Program-made: the position numbers and the translations under genes
In this document: positions 35,140 to 43,959 of the stretch, in pieces
Numbering within the stretch: position 1 is the stretch's first letter
How the letters are laid out: every line of letters starts with the position of its first letter
The notes under the pieces: model-generated
Told to the model about the DNA's origin: nothing
What the model saw: the letters and a program-made list of their open reading frames with translations, nothing else
The model's database searches: none
NCBI GenBank assembly: GCA_034430215.1
Contig: DAOUFE010000023.1
Location: 62,001-126,000, forward strand
Origin: UBA4782 sp034430215
GTDB taxonomy: Bacteria; Chloroflexota; Anaerolineae; Anaerolineales; Anaerolineaceae
Direction of reading: 5' to 3'
Length of the DNA: 64,000 nt

Positions 35140-35892
35140 ATGTATACCGTGAAACAGGTTGCCAAAATCGCGGGGGTCACCCCCCGAACCCTGCACTATT
35201 ACGACAGCATCGGCTTACTCAAGCCCTGTCAGGTTGGAGAAAATGGATACCGGTTCTATGACGATGAGTGCCTGATGCACCTGCAGCAAATTCTTCTCTT
35301 TCGCGAACTGGATATGCCACTTGAGGAGATCAAATCAATCCTTGACCAGCCCAATTTCGACCTTTTCTCTGCACTGGAAAATCATAAAGAGAAACTGAAA
35401 CAGAAGGCGCACCATATTGAACGGTTGATCATAACAGTGGAAAACACACAGGAGTATTTGAAAGGAAACAAGAAGATGAAAAAAGAACAATTATTTGATG
35501 TATTTAACGATAAACAACAGGCTGAATATGAAAAAGAAGCTTTGCAAGAATATGACCCTGAAATTGTAAAAGCATCCAATGAGAAATGGAAAAGATACAC
35601 CACCGCCGATAAACAGCGCATTGGGGAAGAAGGAAACGCTATTTATCAGGATATCATCGAAGCAATGCCAAAGGGAGCCTCCTCTCCTGAGGTGCAGGCG
35701 TGCATTGTTCGGTGGCGTAAACACATGGAATACTTCTGGACTCCCAATGACAGGCAACTTCTGGCTATTGCAGAAGGGTACAACACTGATCCCCGTTTCA
35801 AAGCAAATTTTGACAAGGTTCATCCCAATCTTGCAGAGTTCATGCTGAAAGCAGTTAAGGTCTATGTAGAAAGCAGGCAGCAGGAGCAATAG
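35140..35892 (+). CDS. MerR-family regulator with TipAS-type effector domain
   Basis: A 250-residue regulator. The N-terminal MerR winged helix (YTVKQVAKIAGVTPRTLHYYDSIG...NGYRFYDD) is followed by a coiled-coil dimerisation helix and a C-terminal TipAS domain (~125-245: KWKRYTTADKQRIGEEG, VRWRKHMEYFWTPNDRQL, FDKVHPNLAEFMLKAVKVY). TipA-type regulators bind and sequester antibiotics or multidrug ligands and activate promoters with long spacers. Its own promoter has exactly that form, so autoactivation is likely. The divergent channel-like gene is a possible second target. No ribosome binding site, in line with a leaderless start. Ends at a strong terminator. Confidence 0.92.
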   Translation: MYTVKQVAKIAGVTPRTLHYYDSIGLLKPCQVGENGYRFYDDECLMHLQQILLFRELDMPLEEIKSILDQPNFDLFSALENHKEKLKQKAHHIERLIITVENTQEYLKGNKKMKKEQLFDVFNDKQQAEYEKEALQEYDPEIVKASNEKWKRYTTADKQRIGEEGNAIYQDIIEAMPKGASSPEVQACIVRWRKHMEYFWTPNDRQLLAIAEGYNTDPRFKANFDKVHPNLAEFMLKAVKVYVESRQQEQ

Positions 35893-35913
35893 TCTTGTTC
35901 CTTGATAAGAAAG

Positions 35914-35945
35914 AATTCTCCAGTAATCATCTGGAGAATTTTTTG
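35914..35945 (+). terminator. Terminator after the MerR/TipAS gene
   Basis: AATTCTCCAG (35914-35923) pairs with CTGGAGAATT (35931-35940) around a 7-base loop and runs into TTTT. Confidence 0.85.
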
Positions 35946-36076
35946 TTATAAATGAATTACTGATAGGAACTCTTCGCATAAACTTGTCGTCATTAATTTA
36001 ACATGCACGAGACCAAATATTCCCTACGAATCCCTTTGATCAATCCTCGGAATGTGCATGAAATGAGGAGGCAAGA

Positions 36077-36838
36077 ATGTTTAGAGGAAAGTCTTTCTCC
36101 TTTACAGCGGTTGTATTCATTTTGGTCATAACTGCCTGTACAACAAAAACACCTACATCTGAAGCAGGTATTCCTAACCCGGCTTCGGTGTTTTGTGAAG
36201 AAAACGGAGGTACTCTTGTTCTCCGTTCAGACACGGCGGGGAATGTACAGGGAATTTGCATATTTTTGGATGGTAGCGAATGTGATGAATGGGCTTACTA
36301 CCGTGAAGAATGTAAACCCGGAGATTCATTGAACACGAATCCGGTCTCCACAGAGGCGGAAGCAGTAACTGAAACGGAAGAGGTAACCATTAAACCTGCA
36401 GAAGGTTGGTTGATCTATACCAACCAGGAACTGGGATACAGTTTTGAATATCCTTCGAATTGTGAGATCATCATAAACGACGACCCGCTAAAAGGATTGA
36501 CCGTTATTGGGACATCAACAGAGAATGAAAACTGGCCTCAATTCGGGATCAGTCATCCCAATGATAGGAAAGATTATCTCCCTCCCGAAGGCACTGACCT
36601 GGCACAATGGCTTCTGGATCACAATTTGGTTGAGGGTGATTACAGCGAAGATGTGACGATTGCTGGTTTACCCACCATCCATGTGCGTCATGATCGCAGC
36701 CCGCAATCTTACGCATTCGATCGCTACTTCTTTTCCAAATCGGGTCAGCTATATATGATCGTGATCGGTCATGTGGATGATAAAGAGGATTGGGAAGTCT
36801 ATAATCACTTTCTACAAAGCTTCCAGTTCACAAAATGA
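36077..36838 (+). CDS. Lipoprotein with DUF333 (hemolysin-like) domain
   Basis: A 253-residue exported lipoprotein. Signal peptide and lipobox VITAC put the Cys near residue 21. Next comes a DUF333 unit (NPASVFCEENGGTLVLR...GICIFLDGSECDEWAYYREEC), which has a conserved Cys set, then a Thr/Glu linker and a C-terminal domain with GWLIYTNQELGYSFEYPSNC and FLQSFQFTK. The latter resembles the PsbP-like or Mog1-like folds common in Chloroflexota lipoproteins (a guess from pattern). GAGGAGG precedes the ATG. The small membrane protein gene follows after 23 bases. Confidence 0.85.
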   Translation: MFRGKSFSFTAVVFILVITACTTKTPTSEAGIPNPASVFCEENGGTLVLRSDTAGNVQGICIFLDGSECDEWAYYREECKPGDSLNTNPVSTEAEAVTETEEVTIKPAEGWLIYTNQELGYSFEYPSNCEIIINDDPLKGLTVIGTSTENENWPQFGISHPNDRKDYLPPEGTDLAQWLLDHNLVEGDYSEDVTIAGLPTIHVRHDRSPQSYAFDRYFFSKSGQLYMIVIGHVDDKEDWEVYNHFLQSFQFTK

Positions 36839-36861
36839 ATTGACATAAAGGGAGGTTGGTC

Positions 36862-37308
36862 ATGAACCTGGATGTGTATGACATTCTATTTGTTTGCGCC
36901 GCATTCCTTTTTCAGATCGTATTGATTATCCACTTTGCTTTGCGAAAATGGAAATTTACCCTTGCCATGCAGTATGGACCAATCGTATATGCTCTGGGCA
37001 TCCCTGCTGCCATTTTAAGTTTTCTTTTAGTTCTGGCAGGAAAATCCTGGTCATTCTGGATGAGTGGATTCCTTTTTTTGATCTGGGGAACTTTTGGCTT
37101 CATTGTGGAATATATCAGACACATCCAATGGCGCAACCCGGTTCAGTGGACAGTACTGATTCCCTATATTGCCTTATACCTGGCAACCATTATGTTTTAT
37201 TGGTTTCCACTTGCACTGTTATTTAAACCCTTATGGTACATCTATGGTGCACTTTTTCTAGCCAGCACCGTATTGAACGTTACTTCACATAAAACAAACA
37301 AGATGTAG
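36862..37308 (+). CDS. Small polytopic membrane protein of unknown function
   Basis: A 148-residue protein of four or five membrane helices with few charged residues (starts NLDVYDILFVCAAFLFQIVL, ends ASTVLNVTSHKTNKM). I do not recognise a family. The start is ATG at 36862, seven bases after GGGAGG; the frame's TTG at 36856 is too close to the ribosome binding site. Probably cotranscribed with the DUF333 lipoprotein. Converges with the PPOX gene. Confidence 0.75.
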   Translation: MNLDVYDILFVCAAFLFQIVLIIHFALRKWKFTLAMQYGPIVYALGIPAAILSFLLVLAGKSWSFWMSGFLFLIWGTFGFIVEYIRHIQWRNPVQWTVLIPYIALYLATIMFYWFPLALLFKPLWYIYGALFLASTVLNVTSHKTNKM

Positions 37309-37327
37309 GAGTCAGATTGTAAATACA

Positions 37328-37744
37328 CTATTCTACAAGTCGTATTTTGTATGGTACGATCACAACCTTTTCACTATATAGCTTGCTATATTCTTCCACG
37401 CTTGTGCCCCATGCTTTGATGGATGAAGCATATTTTTCCAGGTAATTTGGATCCAGCGATGTTTGTTGACCTTTTGGAAAAGCGGTACCGGTAAAGATCA
37501 CAACATCACCACCTAATTCATCGGCTCCTTCAAAATTCACGGAGACATGCGGATTTTCATAAATGTTCTTCATTTTATAAGAATGAGGCCTGGTATAGAT
37601 GATAAAAGCGGTACCATCCCAATAGAACCAGACAGGAGTGGGCTGCGGGATCAAATCTTTATTCACAGTGGTCAACCAGATGACCTTTTCATTCTTTAGC
37701 CGTTCGGCAATATGGGGTGTGATCTGCGATTGAATTGAAGTCAT
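37328..37744 (-). CDS. PPOX-class (F420/FMN-binding) split-barrel oxidoreductase
   Basis: A 138-residue pyridoxamine-5'-phosphate-oxidase-fold protein: TPHIAERLKNEKVIWLTTVN, PVWFYWDGTAFIIYTRP, MKNIYENPHVSVNFEG and a C-terminal KVVIVPYKIRLVE. This is the pattern of the PPOX-class F420-dependent group. It would reduce a small molecule in the cytoplasm with F420 or a flavin. The start is ATG at 37744 with GGAGAAAGT before it; a longer frame to 37828 would run into the ABC-2 permease gene. It lies 26 bases after that gene and may be in the same operon. Confidence 0.85.
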   Translation of the reverse strand: MTSIQSQITPHIAERLKNEKVIWLTTVNKDLIPQPTPVWFYWDGTAFIIYTRPHSYKMKNIYENPHVSVNFEGADELGGDVVIFTGTAFPKGQQTSLDPNYLEKYASSIKAWGTSVEEYSKLYSEKVVIVPYKIRLVE

Positions 37745-37770
37745 ACTTTCTCCAGAGATTTTTGATAATA

Positions 37771-38583
37771 TTATAGTAAAAATAAGATTCCAAGAATATT
37801 CGGTAGCAGGAACAGGAATGCCAGCCATACTGTTCCACGTCTTTTTGTATTTCTGCTATCCCAACTGAAAAGAAAAAGCGCCAGCCCAAAAGCGATCAAA
37901 CCTCCAGCCAGCAAAACTACAATTGAACCCCAGGCGGAAAAATCAGCAGTTCTTCCCATTGCCAATCCTGTGAAAGCATTCATCGCATGGGTGGCAGGAA
38001 GCAGGTGGGCAATCTTTCCAGCAACACCTGGCAACATATTATAAGGGATCATTATCCCACCAAGCAGCATGCAGGGTACAAAAATGATCTGCGACCACAA
38101 CACGGTCATGCGAGAATTGGGAGAAACCACTCCAATGAGAACCGAAATCCCGGCACACGCGATCGCCATAATAAAAAATACCAGGACGTACCCCAACCAG
38201 TTCGTTGGTAACGGGGCATCAAAGAAAACAGGGGCAGTGACCGTAATGATCACTGCAACAATAAACAAGTGCAGCAGGGTTGTCAAAACAGGAATAAGCA
38301 GGATCGTTGTTGCTGGAATTCCATTGATCTTGTAGCTGCGATAAATGCCATTTTCTCTGGCGTTCACCAAAGGATCAGGAATACCCAATAATGTGGCGGA
38401 TAAAATACTGAAAACCACCAATGCCGGGATCATATTTTCCAGAAAGAGCGGATTGATCTTCGGCATGATGATCCCGATTAACACATAAAAGCCCAGGGGA
38501 AACAGATAATTCATCAAAAGCAATTGTTTGTTGCGAATACCTGTTCGAAACTCGAAAAGAAAATGTTGAGCAAAGGCGTTCAT
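37771..38583 (-). CDS. ABC-2 type transporter permease
   Basis: A 270-residue membrane protein with six helices and the ABC-2 pattern (N-terminal FRTGIRNKQLLLMNYLFPLGFY; later SQIIFVPCMLLGGIMIPYNMLPG; LLPATHAMNAFTGL). It forms the membrane channel of an exporter with the ATPase encoded just upstream; the start overlaps that gene's stop by four bases (ATGA). Substrates of such two-gene exporters include drugs, peptides and lipids; none is indicated here. Confidence 0.9.
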   Translation of the reverse strand: MNAFAQHFLFEFRTGIRNKQLLLMNYLFPLGFYVLIGIIMPKINPLFLENMIPALVVFSILSATLLGIPDPLVNARENGIYRSYKINGIPATTILLIPVLTTLLHLFIVAVIITVTAPVFFDAPLPTNWLGYVLVFFIMAIACAGISVLIGVVSPNSRMTVLWSQIIFVPCMLLGGIMIPYNMLPGVAGKIAHLLPATHAMNAFTGLAMGRTADFSAWGSIVVLLAGGLIAFGLALFLFSWDSRNTKRRGTVWLAFLFLLPNILGILFLL

Positions 38584-39497
38584 GATTCCTCTCTCGCATT
38601 GGTTAATTCCAAAAATCGATCTTCCAGCGAGGGTCGTTCGACACGCAGATCGACGATCACATCACCATGTTCCTGCATATATTGAATGATGGCTGCAACC
38701 GTAACACCAATATCTGTGCTGAAGTAGATGTTGTAATCATCCTGACTGATAAATCGGTTCACCGAGGGGAAGGTGATCAACGGATGCGTCAGGCATCCAT
38801 TTTGAGTATTTACGGATATTTTCGTCAGCCCTGCACCAGCAGCTGTTATCTGCATGGGCGTTCCAATAGTGACAATCCGTCCTTTCAGCAAGATCGCAAC
38901 CCTGTCTGACAAGCTTTCTGCTTCTGCCATATCATGCGTGGCAAGAACTATCGTGGTGCCATCATCTTTCAATTCGCGCATTACAGTATGTAATTCCACT
39001 CTGGATGCTACATCCAATCCAGCAGTTGGCTCATCCAGGAACAATACCAGGGGATGGTGGGCAATAGCAAGCGCAAGAACTAACCGGCGCTGCATCCCTG
39101 CAGACAGGTTGTAGAATTGGGTATTCTTCTTTTCAGCGATACCCAACCTTTCCAATAGATCCATCCGTGGTTTTACCCCGTGATAGGCACAGAATAATTT
39201 CATGGCTTCATCGGGTGTGATGCTTTCAGGTAAACCGGCTGATTGCAATTGTACGCCGATCACGTTCCGAAGTTTCGCTGGTTCACGTGCAGGATCAATT
39301 CCCGCTATATGCAGATCACCACCATCAGGTGTGCGCAATCCTTCCAGACATTCCAGCGTACTGGTTTTTCCAGCTCCATTAGGTCCCAACACTCCAAATA
39401 TTTCACCTTGCTTCACTGAGAAACTGATGTCATCCACCGCCACAAATTCGCCGTAAACCTTTCGAAAATGAGTAACATCAATTACATCCTCGTTCAT
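38580..39497 (-). CDS. ABC-2 exporter ATP-binding protein
   Basis: A 305-residue ATPase: Walker A GPNGAGKTS (~45), Q-loop VQLQSAGLP, signature LSAGMQRRL, Walker B VLFLDEPTAGLD, H-loop ATHDMAEAE, then a C-terminal extension of about 80 residues common in drug/NatA-type ATPases. The signature reads LSAGMQ rather than LSGGQ. The start is ATG at 39497 behind GGAGGAG; the frame's earlier start at 39590 would overlap the CPBP gene. Couples ATP hydrolysis to the downstream permease. Confidence 0.93.
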   Translation of the reverse strand: MNEDVIDVTHFRKVYGEFVAVDDISFSVKQGEIFGVLGPNGAGKTSTLECLEGLRTPDGGDLHIAGIDPAREPAKLRNVIGVQLQSAGLPESITPDEAMKLFCAYHGVKPRMDLLERLGIAEKKNTQFYNLSAGMQRRLVLALAIAHHPLVLFLDEPTAGLDVASRVELHTVMRELKDDGTTIVLATHDMAEAESLSDRVAILLKGRIVTIGTPMQITAAGAGLTKISVNTQNGCLTHPLITFPSVNRFISQDDYNIYFSTDIGVTVAAIIQYMQEHGDVIVDLRVERPSLEDRFLELTNAREES

Positions 39498-39540
39498 CGA
39501 AACTCCTCCCCACTTTGAATTCCAAAATTTTTCCCATGGA

Positions 39541-40407
39541 TCAAAAATTAGAAAAGATACCCAACATGATGGGGATGTCCATTCCCGCATGGAACAGAAT
39601 GGATCCCCAGATGCTGCCTGTCTTTTGCATCACATACCCCCAGAGCAATGCCAGGGGAAAAACAACCGCAAGAAAAATATAATTATCAGAAGTATATGTC
39701 GCCATCCCATGCAATCCAGTGAAGATCAATGCAATGAAAAAGTTCGAAAGGAATTTCCCGTAGAAAGGTTCCAATTTTTTCAAAAATAACCCACGGAAAA
39801 GCATTTCTTCCATGGCGGCATTGGCAAGCACAAAGATCAGGATCCCGGGTGCCCAGGAGATAATTCGATCAGTTGTCAGGTTGGTTGCATTGAAGAGCAG
39901 TTTTGACATGGGTATCGAACCTGCTGCTGCAGCGAGAAATGTGCCGATCCCGATCCACAATCCTAGCTTCAGGTTTCCCTTTTGGAGAAAAATTGAAGCA
40001 AAGTTATTGCCAAAAAATCGGGTAAAGAAAAGAACCACCAGGTAAACAATAATTAAATCCTGTATTTTAGGAATGACATATCCAGGAATTGATTTCTCAT
40101 CCAAAGGGAGAGAATTCAAGACGAACATCCCAAATACCCAGATCAGGGTAATGGAAAGAGACATGATGAACAACCCCTGTACAATCTGCAAATATTTCCC
40201 GCAGAAACCGGTCTTCTTTATGATCCAAATGAAAATTGCCAGCAGGGAAGTCAACCCAATTCTTCCCAGATATCCAAGTGTCCTATTTTCCAACATAGGA
40301 GTGAAAGGACTCAGAACTGCGGTCAGGGTTAAGCCAACAATGGCAAAGAATAACACCAGAAGAATACGTTCGCCCCATTCTCTGGGTGAAAGCTGGCTCG
40401 ATTTCAT
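39541..40407 (-). CDS. CPBP-family intramembrane metalloprotease
   Basis: A 288-residue membrane protein with about eight helices carrying the CPBP/Abi motifs: EEMLFRG (Glu pair and Arg), a His in TGLHGMATY and the final HAGMDIP. Members process prenylated or bacteriocin-related substrates or act in self-immunity; the local role is unknown. The start is ATG at 40407 after AGGAGG; 11 upstream in-frame residues are excluded. Its stop lies 43 bases from the ABC ATPase start, so it may lead the exporter operon. Confidence 0.88.
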   Translation of the reverse strand: MKSSQLSPREWGERILLVLFFAIVGLTLTAVLSPFTPMLENRTLGYLGRIGLTSLLAIFIWIIKKTGFCGKYLQIVQGLFIMSLSITLIWVFGMFVLNSLPLDEKSIPGYVIPKIQDLIIVYLVVLFFTRFFGNNFASIFLQKGNLKLGLWIGIGTFLAAAAGSIPMSKLLFNATNLTTDRIISWAPGILIFVLANAAMEEMLFRGLFLKKLEPFYGKFLSNFFIALIFTGLHGMATYTSDNYIFLAVVFPLALLWGYVMQKTGSIWGSILFHAGMDIPIMLGIFSNF

Positions 40408-40541
40408 GATCAACCTCCTGCGGATGGGTAGTTTTTTCAACCCTTAATTTTTGCCTACCGCTAAAGTCTTCAGGTCGATGGTTATATCATAGCATAATAG
40501 TTAATATATTTTTCATATAATACGGAGGTTTGTTCAGGTTT

Positions 40542-41081
40542 TTATTGCTTTGCCAGCCTGATCACATTTTCAATGAATGAGGATTTGCTTTCGGTATAGG
40601 TTTCTCGATCCGTAGGAAACCGTTCAGCCAGCTCCAGTTTGAGCTGTGAATAAGCCTGCATTATGTCAGGATGAGTTAATAGATAATCCCTGAAGATGAT
40701 CTGGTTTTGAAGGTTTACATTATCCGGTTTGTACATGTGAATATGGAAAGTATGGATATCCCCCTCGACGAGCTTGACAAAATAGTGCCGTTCCGGGATA
40801 CCATTTTCACCCTTATAGTCATACCCTATCTGTTGCAGAGGAAGAATGCATGCTTCAACCTTTTCAAGACTTTCTATAATAATGGCAATGTCGATGATGG
40901 GTTTTGCCCAGCAGCCCGGAATGGCTGTACTGCCGACGTGTTGAATTTCCAGAATAGAGTTTCCAATACTTGCAAGGATATGCCCTTTTTCAACCTGGAA
41001 TGCATCCTTCCATTCTTCGGTATATGGATCCAAATGAACCACCCCTCGTTTCAGACCAATTTTAGACTTCCGCAGTTCCAT
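40542..41081 (-). CDS. GrpB/UPF0157 family nucleotidyltransferase-fold protein
   Basis: A 179-residue GrpB-like protein. The family motif HVGSTAIPG...AKPIIDIAI (nucleotidyltransferase GS and DxD elements) is at about residues 48-70, with ERHYFVKL and HTFHIHMYKP later. Biochemical activity is unproven. There is no clear ribosome binding site; TATATT lies 6 bases before the ATG, so transcription may start at or near the start codon. Upstream lies the repeat-rich 41.1-41.8 kb region. Confidence 0.88.
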   Translation of the reverse strand: MELRKSKIGLKRGVVHLDPYTEEWKDAFQVEKGHILASIGNSILEIQHVGSTAIPGCWAKPIIDIAIIIESLEKVEACILPLQQIGYDYKGENGIPERHYFVKLVEGDIHTFHIHMYKPDNVNLQNQIIFRDYLLTHPDIMQAYSQLKLELAERFPTDRETYTESKSSFIENVIRLAKQ

Positions 41082-41109
41082 GGCATAAATATATCAGAAA
41101 AATAGAATT

Positions 41110-41830
41110 CACCTCTACACGTTTCTTTCAGCTTTTACAATCGGATTGAGATATGAAATCGGGTTATCACCATGGCGGTTTCTGAAGTCTTCGCCAGATC
41201 AGTTGGTTTGTCCCTTTAAGCAAAGCGAGGCAGTCTCTGATCGTGAGATTGCTTCACCCTACAAAGAACGCAGGGTTCGCAATGACAGTGGCTTTTTGTA
41301 GGGTTGGTTCTCAACCCACCATTTTGCTGCATCAGCATTACAGTATCCCTCCTGTTGATACCGTCGCTATTATCAAGTGCAAAAATGGAGAAAGCTTCTT
41401 TTTATGCTTTAGTGCTTTTCGTGGCAAGCTGTTTGCTGTCTTTCAGGATTGGCGCAGTAGAGGTTTTCTTGCGCGGTAGGGTGGGGAGGGGTTTTAACCC
41501 ATCTTGTAATCGGTACGATCTGGAAAGCGACTGCACCCTACAAAAACTAGGGTCGCAATGGGCACAAAGGATTCTTGTTCGGGCTTATCGCAAGGGAAAT
41601 AAAAGTGGTTTGTTCGCTCAAGACACCCTCCCTTGCGCTATACCTCTACGATTCTGTACTTACGAGATATGCAATTTGTGCAGATCGAAGCAATCTTAGC
41701 CAACAGAGACTTCATAGCTTTGTTCGCAATGACAACAAACTTTCATTACGAGACTTGCGGTTCTTTGCAAGTTAAAGCAATCGCAAACATGAAGAGTTGC
41801 GTTATGAACGCACCTTACAGGAAATTCATA
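41110..41830. repeat. Mosaic of dispersed repeats
   Basis: About 720 bases without a gene. It holds an inverted piece of the second repeat family at 41221-41255, the inverted copy C of the first family at 41292-41397, further copies of the second family at 41662-41735 and 41742-41805 (imperfect hairpin, then AGCAATC...TCGCAATGACA), and several CACCCTACAAA pieces. Frames predicted here are repeat-derived and I reject them as genes. Confidence 0.65.
41292..41397 (-). repeat. Dispersed non-coding repeat, copy C (inverted)
   Basis: Read on the minus strand it has CTCCATTTTTGCACTTGA, a diverged middle, ATGCTGATGCA, and a diverged GGTGGGTT/AACCAACC hairpin with CTACAAAAA, the same order as copies A and B. 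It is more diverged than those two are from each other. Confidence 0.72.
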
Positions 41831-41832
41831 AA

Positions 41833-41861
41833 CCCCCGAAGTTAATTCAGAACTTCGGGGG
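41833..41861. terminator. Strong hairpin, probably terminating the helicase gene
   Basis: CCCCCGAAGTT (41833-41843) and AACTTCGGGGG (41851-41861) make an 11-bp stem with a 7-base loop, 42 bases after the minus-strand helicase stop. The following minus-strand bases are TTTATGAATTT, a weak T-run. Confidence 0.7.
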
Positions 41862-41902
41862 ATTCGTTATTTCAGTGACAGTATTATCCCATCATCAGGG
41901 GT

Positions 41903-43564
41903 TTATGCTACGCGCAAATCCATGCGCATCTTGCGAATGGATACATCCCGGGTACGAGCAATAACATGCTGCACCATCTCTTCCGGTACATCCACAAAGG
42001 TATATTCATCCTGGATGCGGATCTTTCCAATGGCACTTCCGGGAATTTCCGCTTTTCGCGCAATCACCCCGACAATTTCAGCCGGTTTAATCCCCTGCTG
42101 TCTGCCGATACTCAATTGAAGTCTCTGCATACCCGGTTCATACGCCATTTCCCGTTCATCCCGTTGAAACCTGGGTCGTTGAAGTCCTTGTCGTGGAGTC
42201 AAGGACCTGGGCTTATCCTTCGAATACTGAATGGATTTACGTTCCGCCACTTCACTTACCGGATAGATGGGTCGTTGCTTTTCCTCTGCGCGGGCAACTT
42301 TCATTGCAGCAGCGGCAATGTCCAAAGGTTCAAAACCTTCTTCCATCATTTTCTCTACCATTGCCTTCTCGTTCAGACAGCGGCCACGCTGCAGCCAGAT
42401 AGTTACTTTTTTCATAAGCTTTTGATCACGGTAGTTTCGAATATCCTCTTCGGTTGGCAAAGTGGCTTTCTGGATTCTCTTATGGAGAAATCCTTCAACC
42501 TGTGATAACCGGCGACGCTCACTGGGGGTTATTAATGTGATCGCCACCCCACTTTTTCCTGCTCGCCCGGTTCGTCCAATACGGTGAACATAAAGCTCTG
42601 CATCATCAGGCAACCCATAATTGAATACGTGGGAAATATCCTCGATATCCAGCCCGCGGGCGGCAACATCCGTCGCGACAACTACTTTTATCTGATTCTG
42701 CCGGAAGCGATTTAGAGTGCGTTCGCGCGCATCCTGGCTCAACTCACCGCTCAACGCTTCAGATGGGTATCCGCGTGCAGTTAATTCTCCAGCCAGGTCA
42801 CCAGTTTCGATGCGTGTTCGCACAAAGATCAAAGCGCTGGTGATCTCTTCGACCTCAAAAAGTCGTGTGAGGGCAGCTACACGGTCAGATGCGTTTACCA
42901 AATAGTAGCGTTGCTCGATCGTATCCACAGTGATTTGATCATGTTTAATCGTGATAGATTTGGGCTCACGCATATATTTTTCAGCAAGCCGCCGGATTTC
43001 CGGTGGAAGTGTGGCTGAAAAAAGTGCAGTTTGCCTCTCTGCTGGAGTTTTCGCCAGGATGGTTTCGATATCATCAATAAAACCCATACTGAGCATTTCA
43101 TCCGCTTCATCCAACACTAACATCGAAATAGCGCTGAGATCCAGCACTTTACGGTCGATCAAGTCGATCAACCGTCCAGGTGTACCCACAACAATATCCA
43201 CCCCTCGTTTCAAGCGGTCAATTTGGGGGCCGTATGCCTGTCCACCATATACTGCTAACACTTCAACATGGCACTCTTTTCCATAAGTGCGGATGGCATC
43301 AGCAACCTGTAATGCCAGTTCACGGGTGGGTGCCAGCACCAATCCCTGCGGCAGTTTTTGCCGGGGTAGTAGATTGTTCAACATGGGAAGTCCAAAAGCA
43401 GCCGTTTTTCCCGTGCCAGTTTGGGCTTGACCAATCACATCAAGTCTTTCCAGCATAAGGGGGATTACTTCTGCCTGGATGGGAGTGGGTTCAGCATACC
43501 CCATCTCGGATACTGCCTGCAGCAGACGTGGCTGCAGAGCCAATTGCGAAAATTCAGTTATCAT
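41903..43564 (-). CDS. DEAD-box RNA helicase with DbpA-type C-terminal domain
   Basis: A 553-residue ATP-dependent RNA helicase of the DeaD/CsdA/CshA type. Motifs in order: Q-motif (PTPIQAEVIP), Walker A AQTGTGKTAA, PTRELALQV, TPGRLIDL, VLDEADEM, SAT, then ATDVAARGLDI and HRIGRTGRAGKSG. The last ~75 residues (RLQLSIGRQQGIKPAEIVG to MRMDLRVA) form a DbpA-like RNA-binding domain. Likely roles are ribosome assembly and mRNA unwinding in the cold. The start is ATG at 43564, after GGAGT; the frame's extension to 43693 passes through a terminator-like leader hairpin and is excluded. Confidence 0.95.
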   Translation of the reverse strand: MITEFSQLALQPRLLQAVSEMGYAEPTPIQAEVIPLMLERLDVIGQAQTGTGKTAAFGLPMLNNLLPRQKLPQGLVLAPTRELALQVADAIRTYGKECHVEVLAVYGGQAYGPQIDRLKRGVDIVVGTPGRLIDLIDRKVLDLSAISMLVLDEADEMLSMGFIDDIETILAKTPAERQTALFSATLPPEIRRLAEKYMREPKSITIKHDQITVDTIEQRYYLVNASDRVAALTRLFEVEEITSALIFVRTRIETGDLAGELTARGYPSEALSGELSQDARERTLNRFRQNQIKVVVATDVAARGLDIEDISHVFNYGLPDDAELYVHRIGRTGRAGKSGVAITLITPSERRRLSQVEGFLHKRIQKATLPTEEDIRNYRDQKLMKKVTIWLQRGRCLNEKAMVEKMMEEGFEPLDIAAAAMKVARAEEKQRPIYPVSEVAERKSIQYSKDKPRSLTPRQGLQRPRFQRDEREMAYEPGMQRLQLSIGRQQGIKPAEIVGVIARKAEIPGSAIGKIRIQDEYTFVDVPEEMVQHVIARTRDVSIRKMRMDLRVA

Positions 43565-43663
43565 CAATACTCCAATCAATTTATTGATTTGTATTGATGC
43601 ATTATGAAAGTCCCGGCTGGTCTTGAATTGCGTATTCCTTGCGGAGAAACGGCAAATGCCAAC

Positions 43664-43691
43664 AAAAAAGCCCGACGAGCGATCATCGGGC
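43664..43691 (-). promoter_or_regulatory. Terminator-like hairpin in the helicase leader (possible attenuator)
   Basis: On the minus strand GCCCGA (43691-43686) pairs with TCGGGC (43675-43670); including an inner pair set the stem is 9 bp with one mismatch, closed by a 4-base loop and followed by TTTTTT (43669-43664). It lies about 100 bases before the helicase ATG. No minus-strand gene lies upstream, so it is not a neighbour's terminator. A second small hairpin, GGCTGA/TCAGCC at 43731-43745, precedes it in the leader. Confidence 0.6.
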
Positions 43692-43959
43692 AAGCATTCA
43701 AAACATCAATACAAATTCCCAAAAACCACAGGCTGAGTTTCAGCCAGGTGATAGTATATCACTTTCCTCTAGAAATATTAGGAATCCATGCCTTTTTACG
43801 CAATTTATTATTCTTTCTTAATCAATAGATTGGTTAAACTGATCCAATAAATTTCTATCCGAAAATCGAAAATCGATAGATAATGATAATGCTGTGAATT
43901 TTCAAATTTATGGGGAAAATAAATACATTCGAAATATCGTAACTTGGAGGAGGGTTACC

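Noticed and set aside
41243..41845. Four plus-strand frames upstream of the helicase terminator
   Set aside because: They overlap each other and lie within the repeat mosaic; no start signal or recognisable protein.
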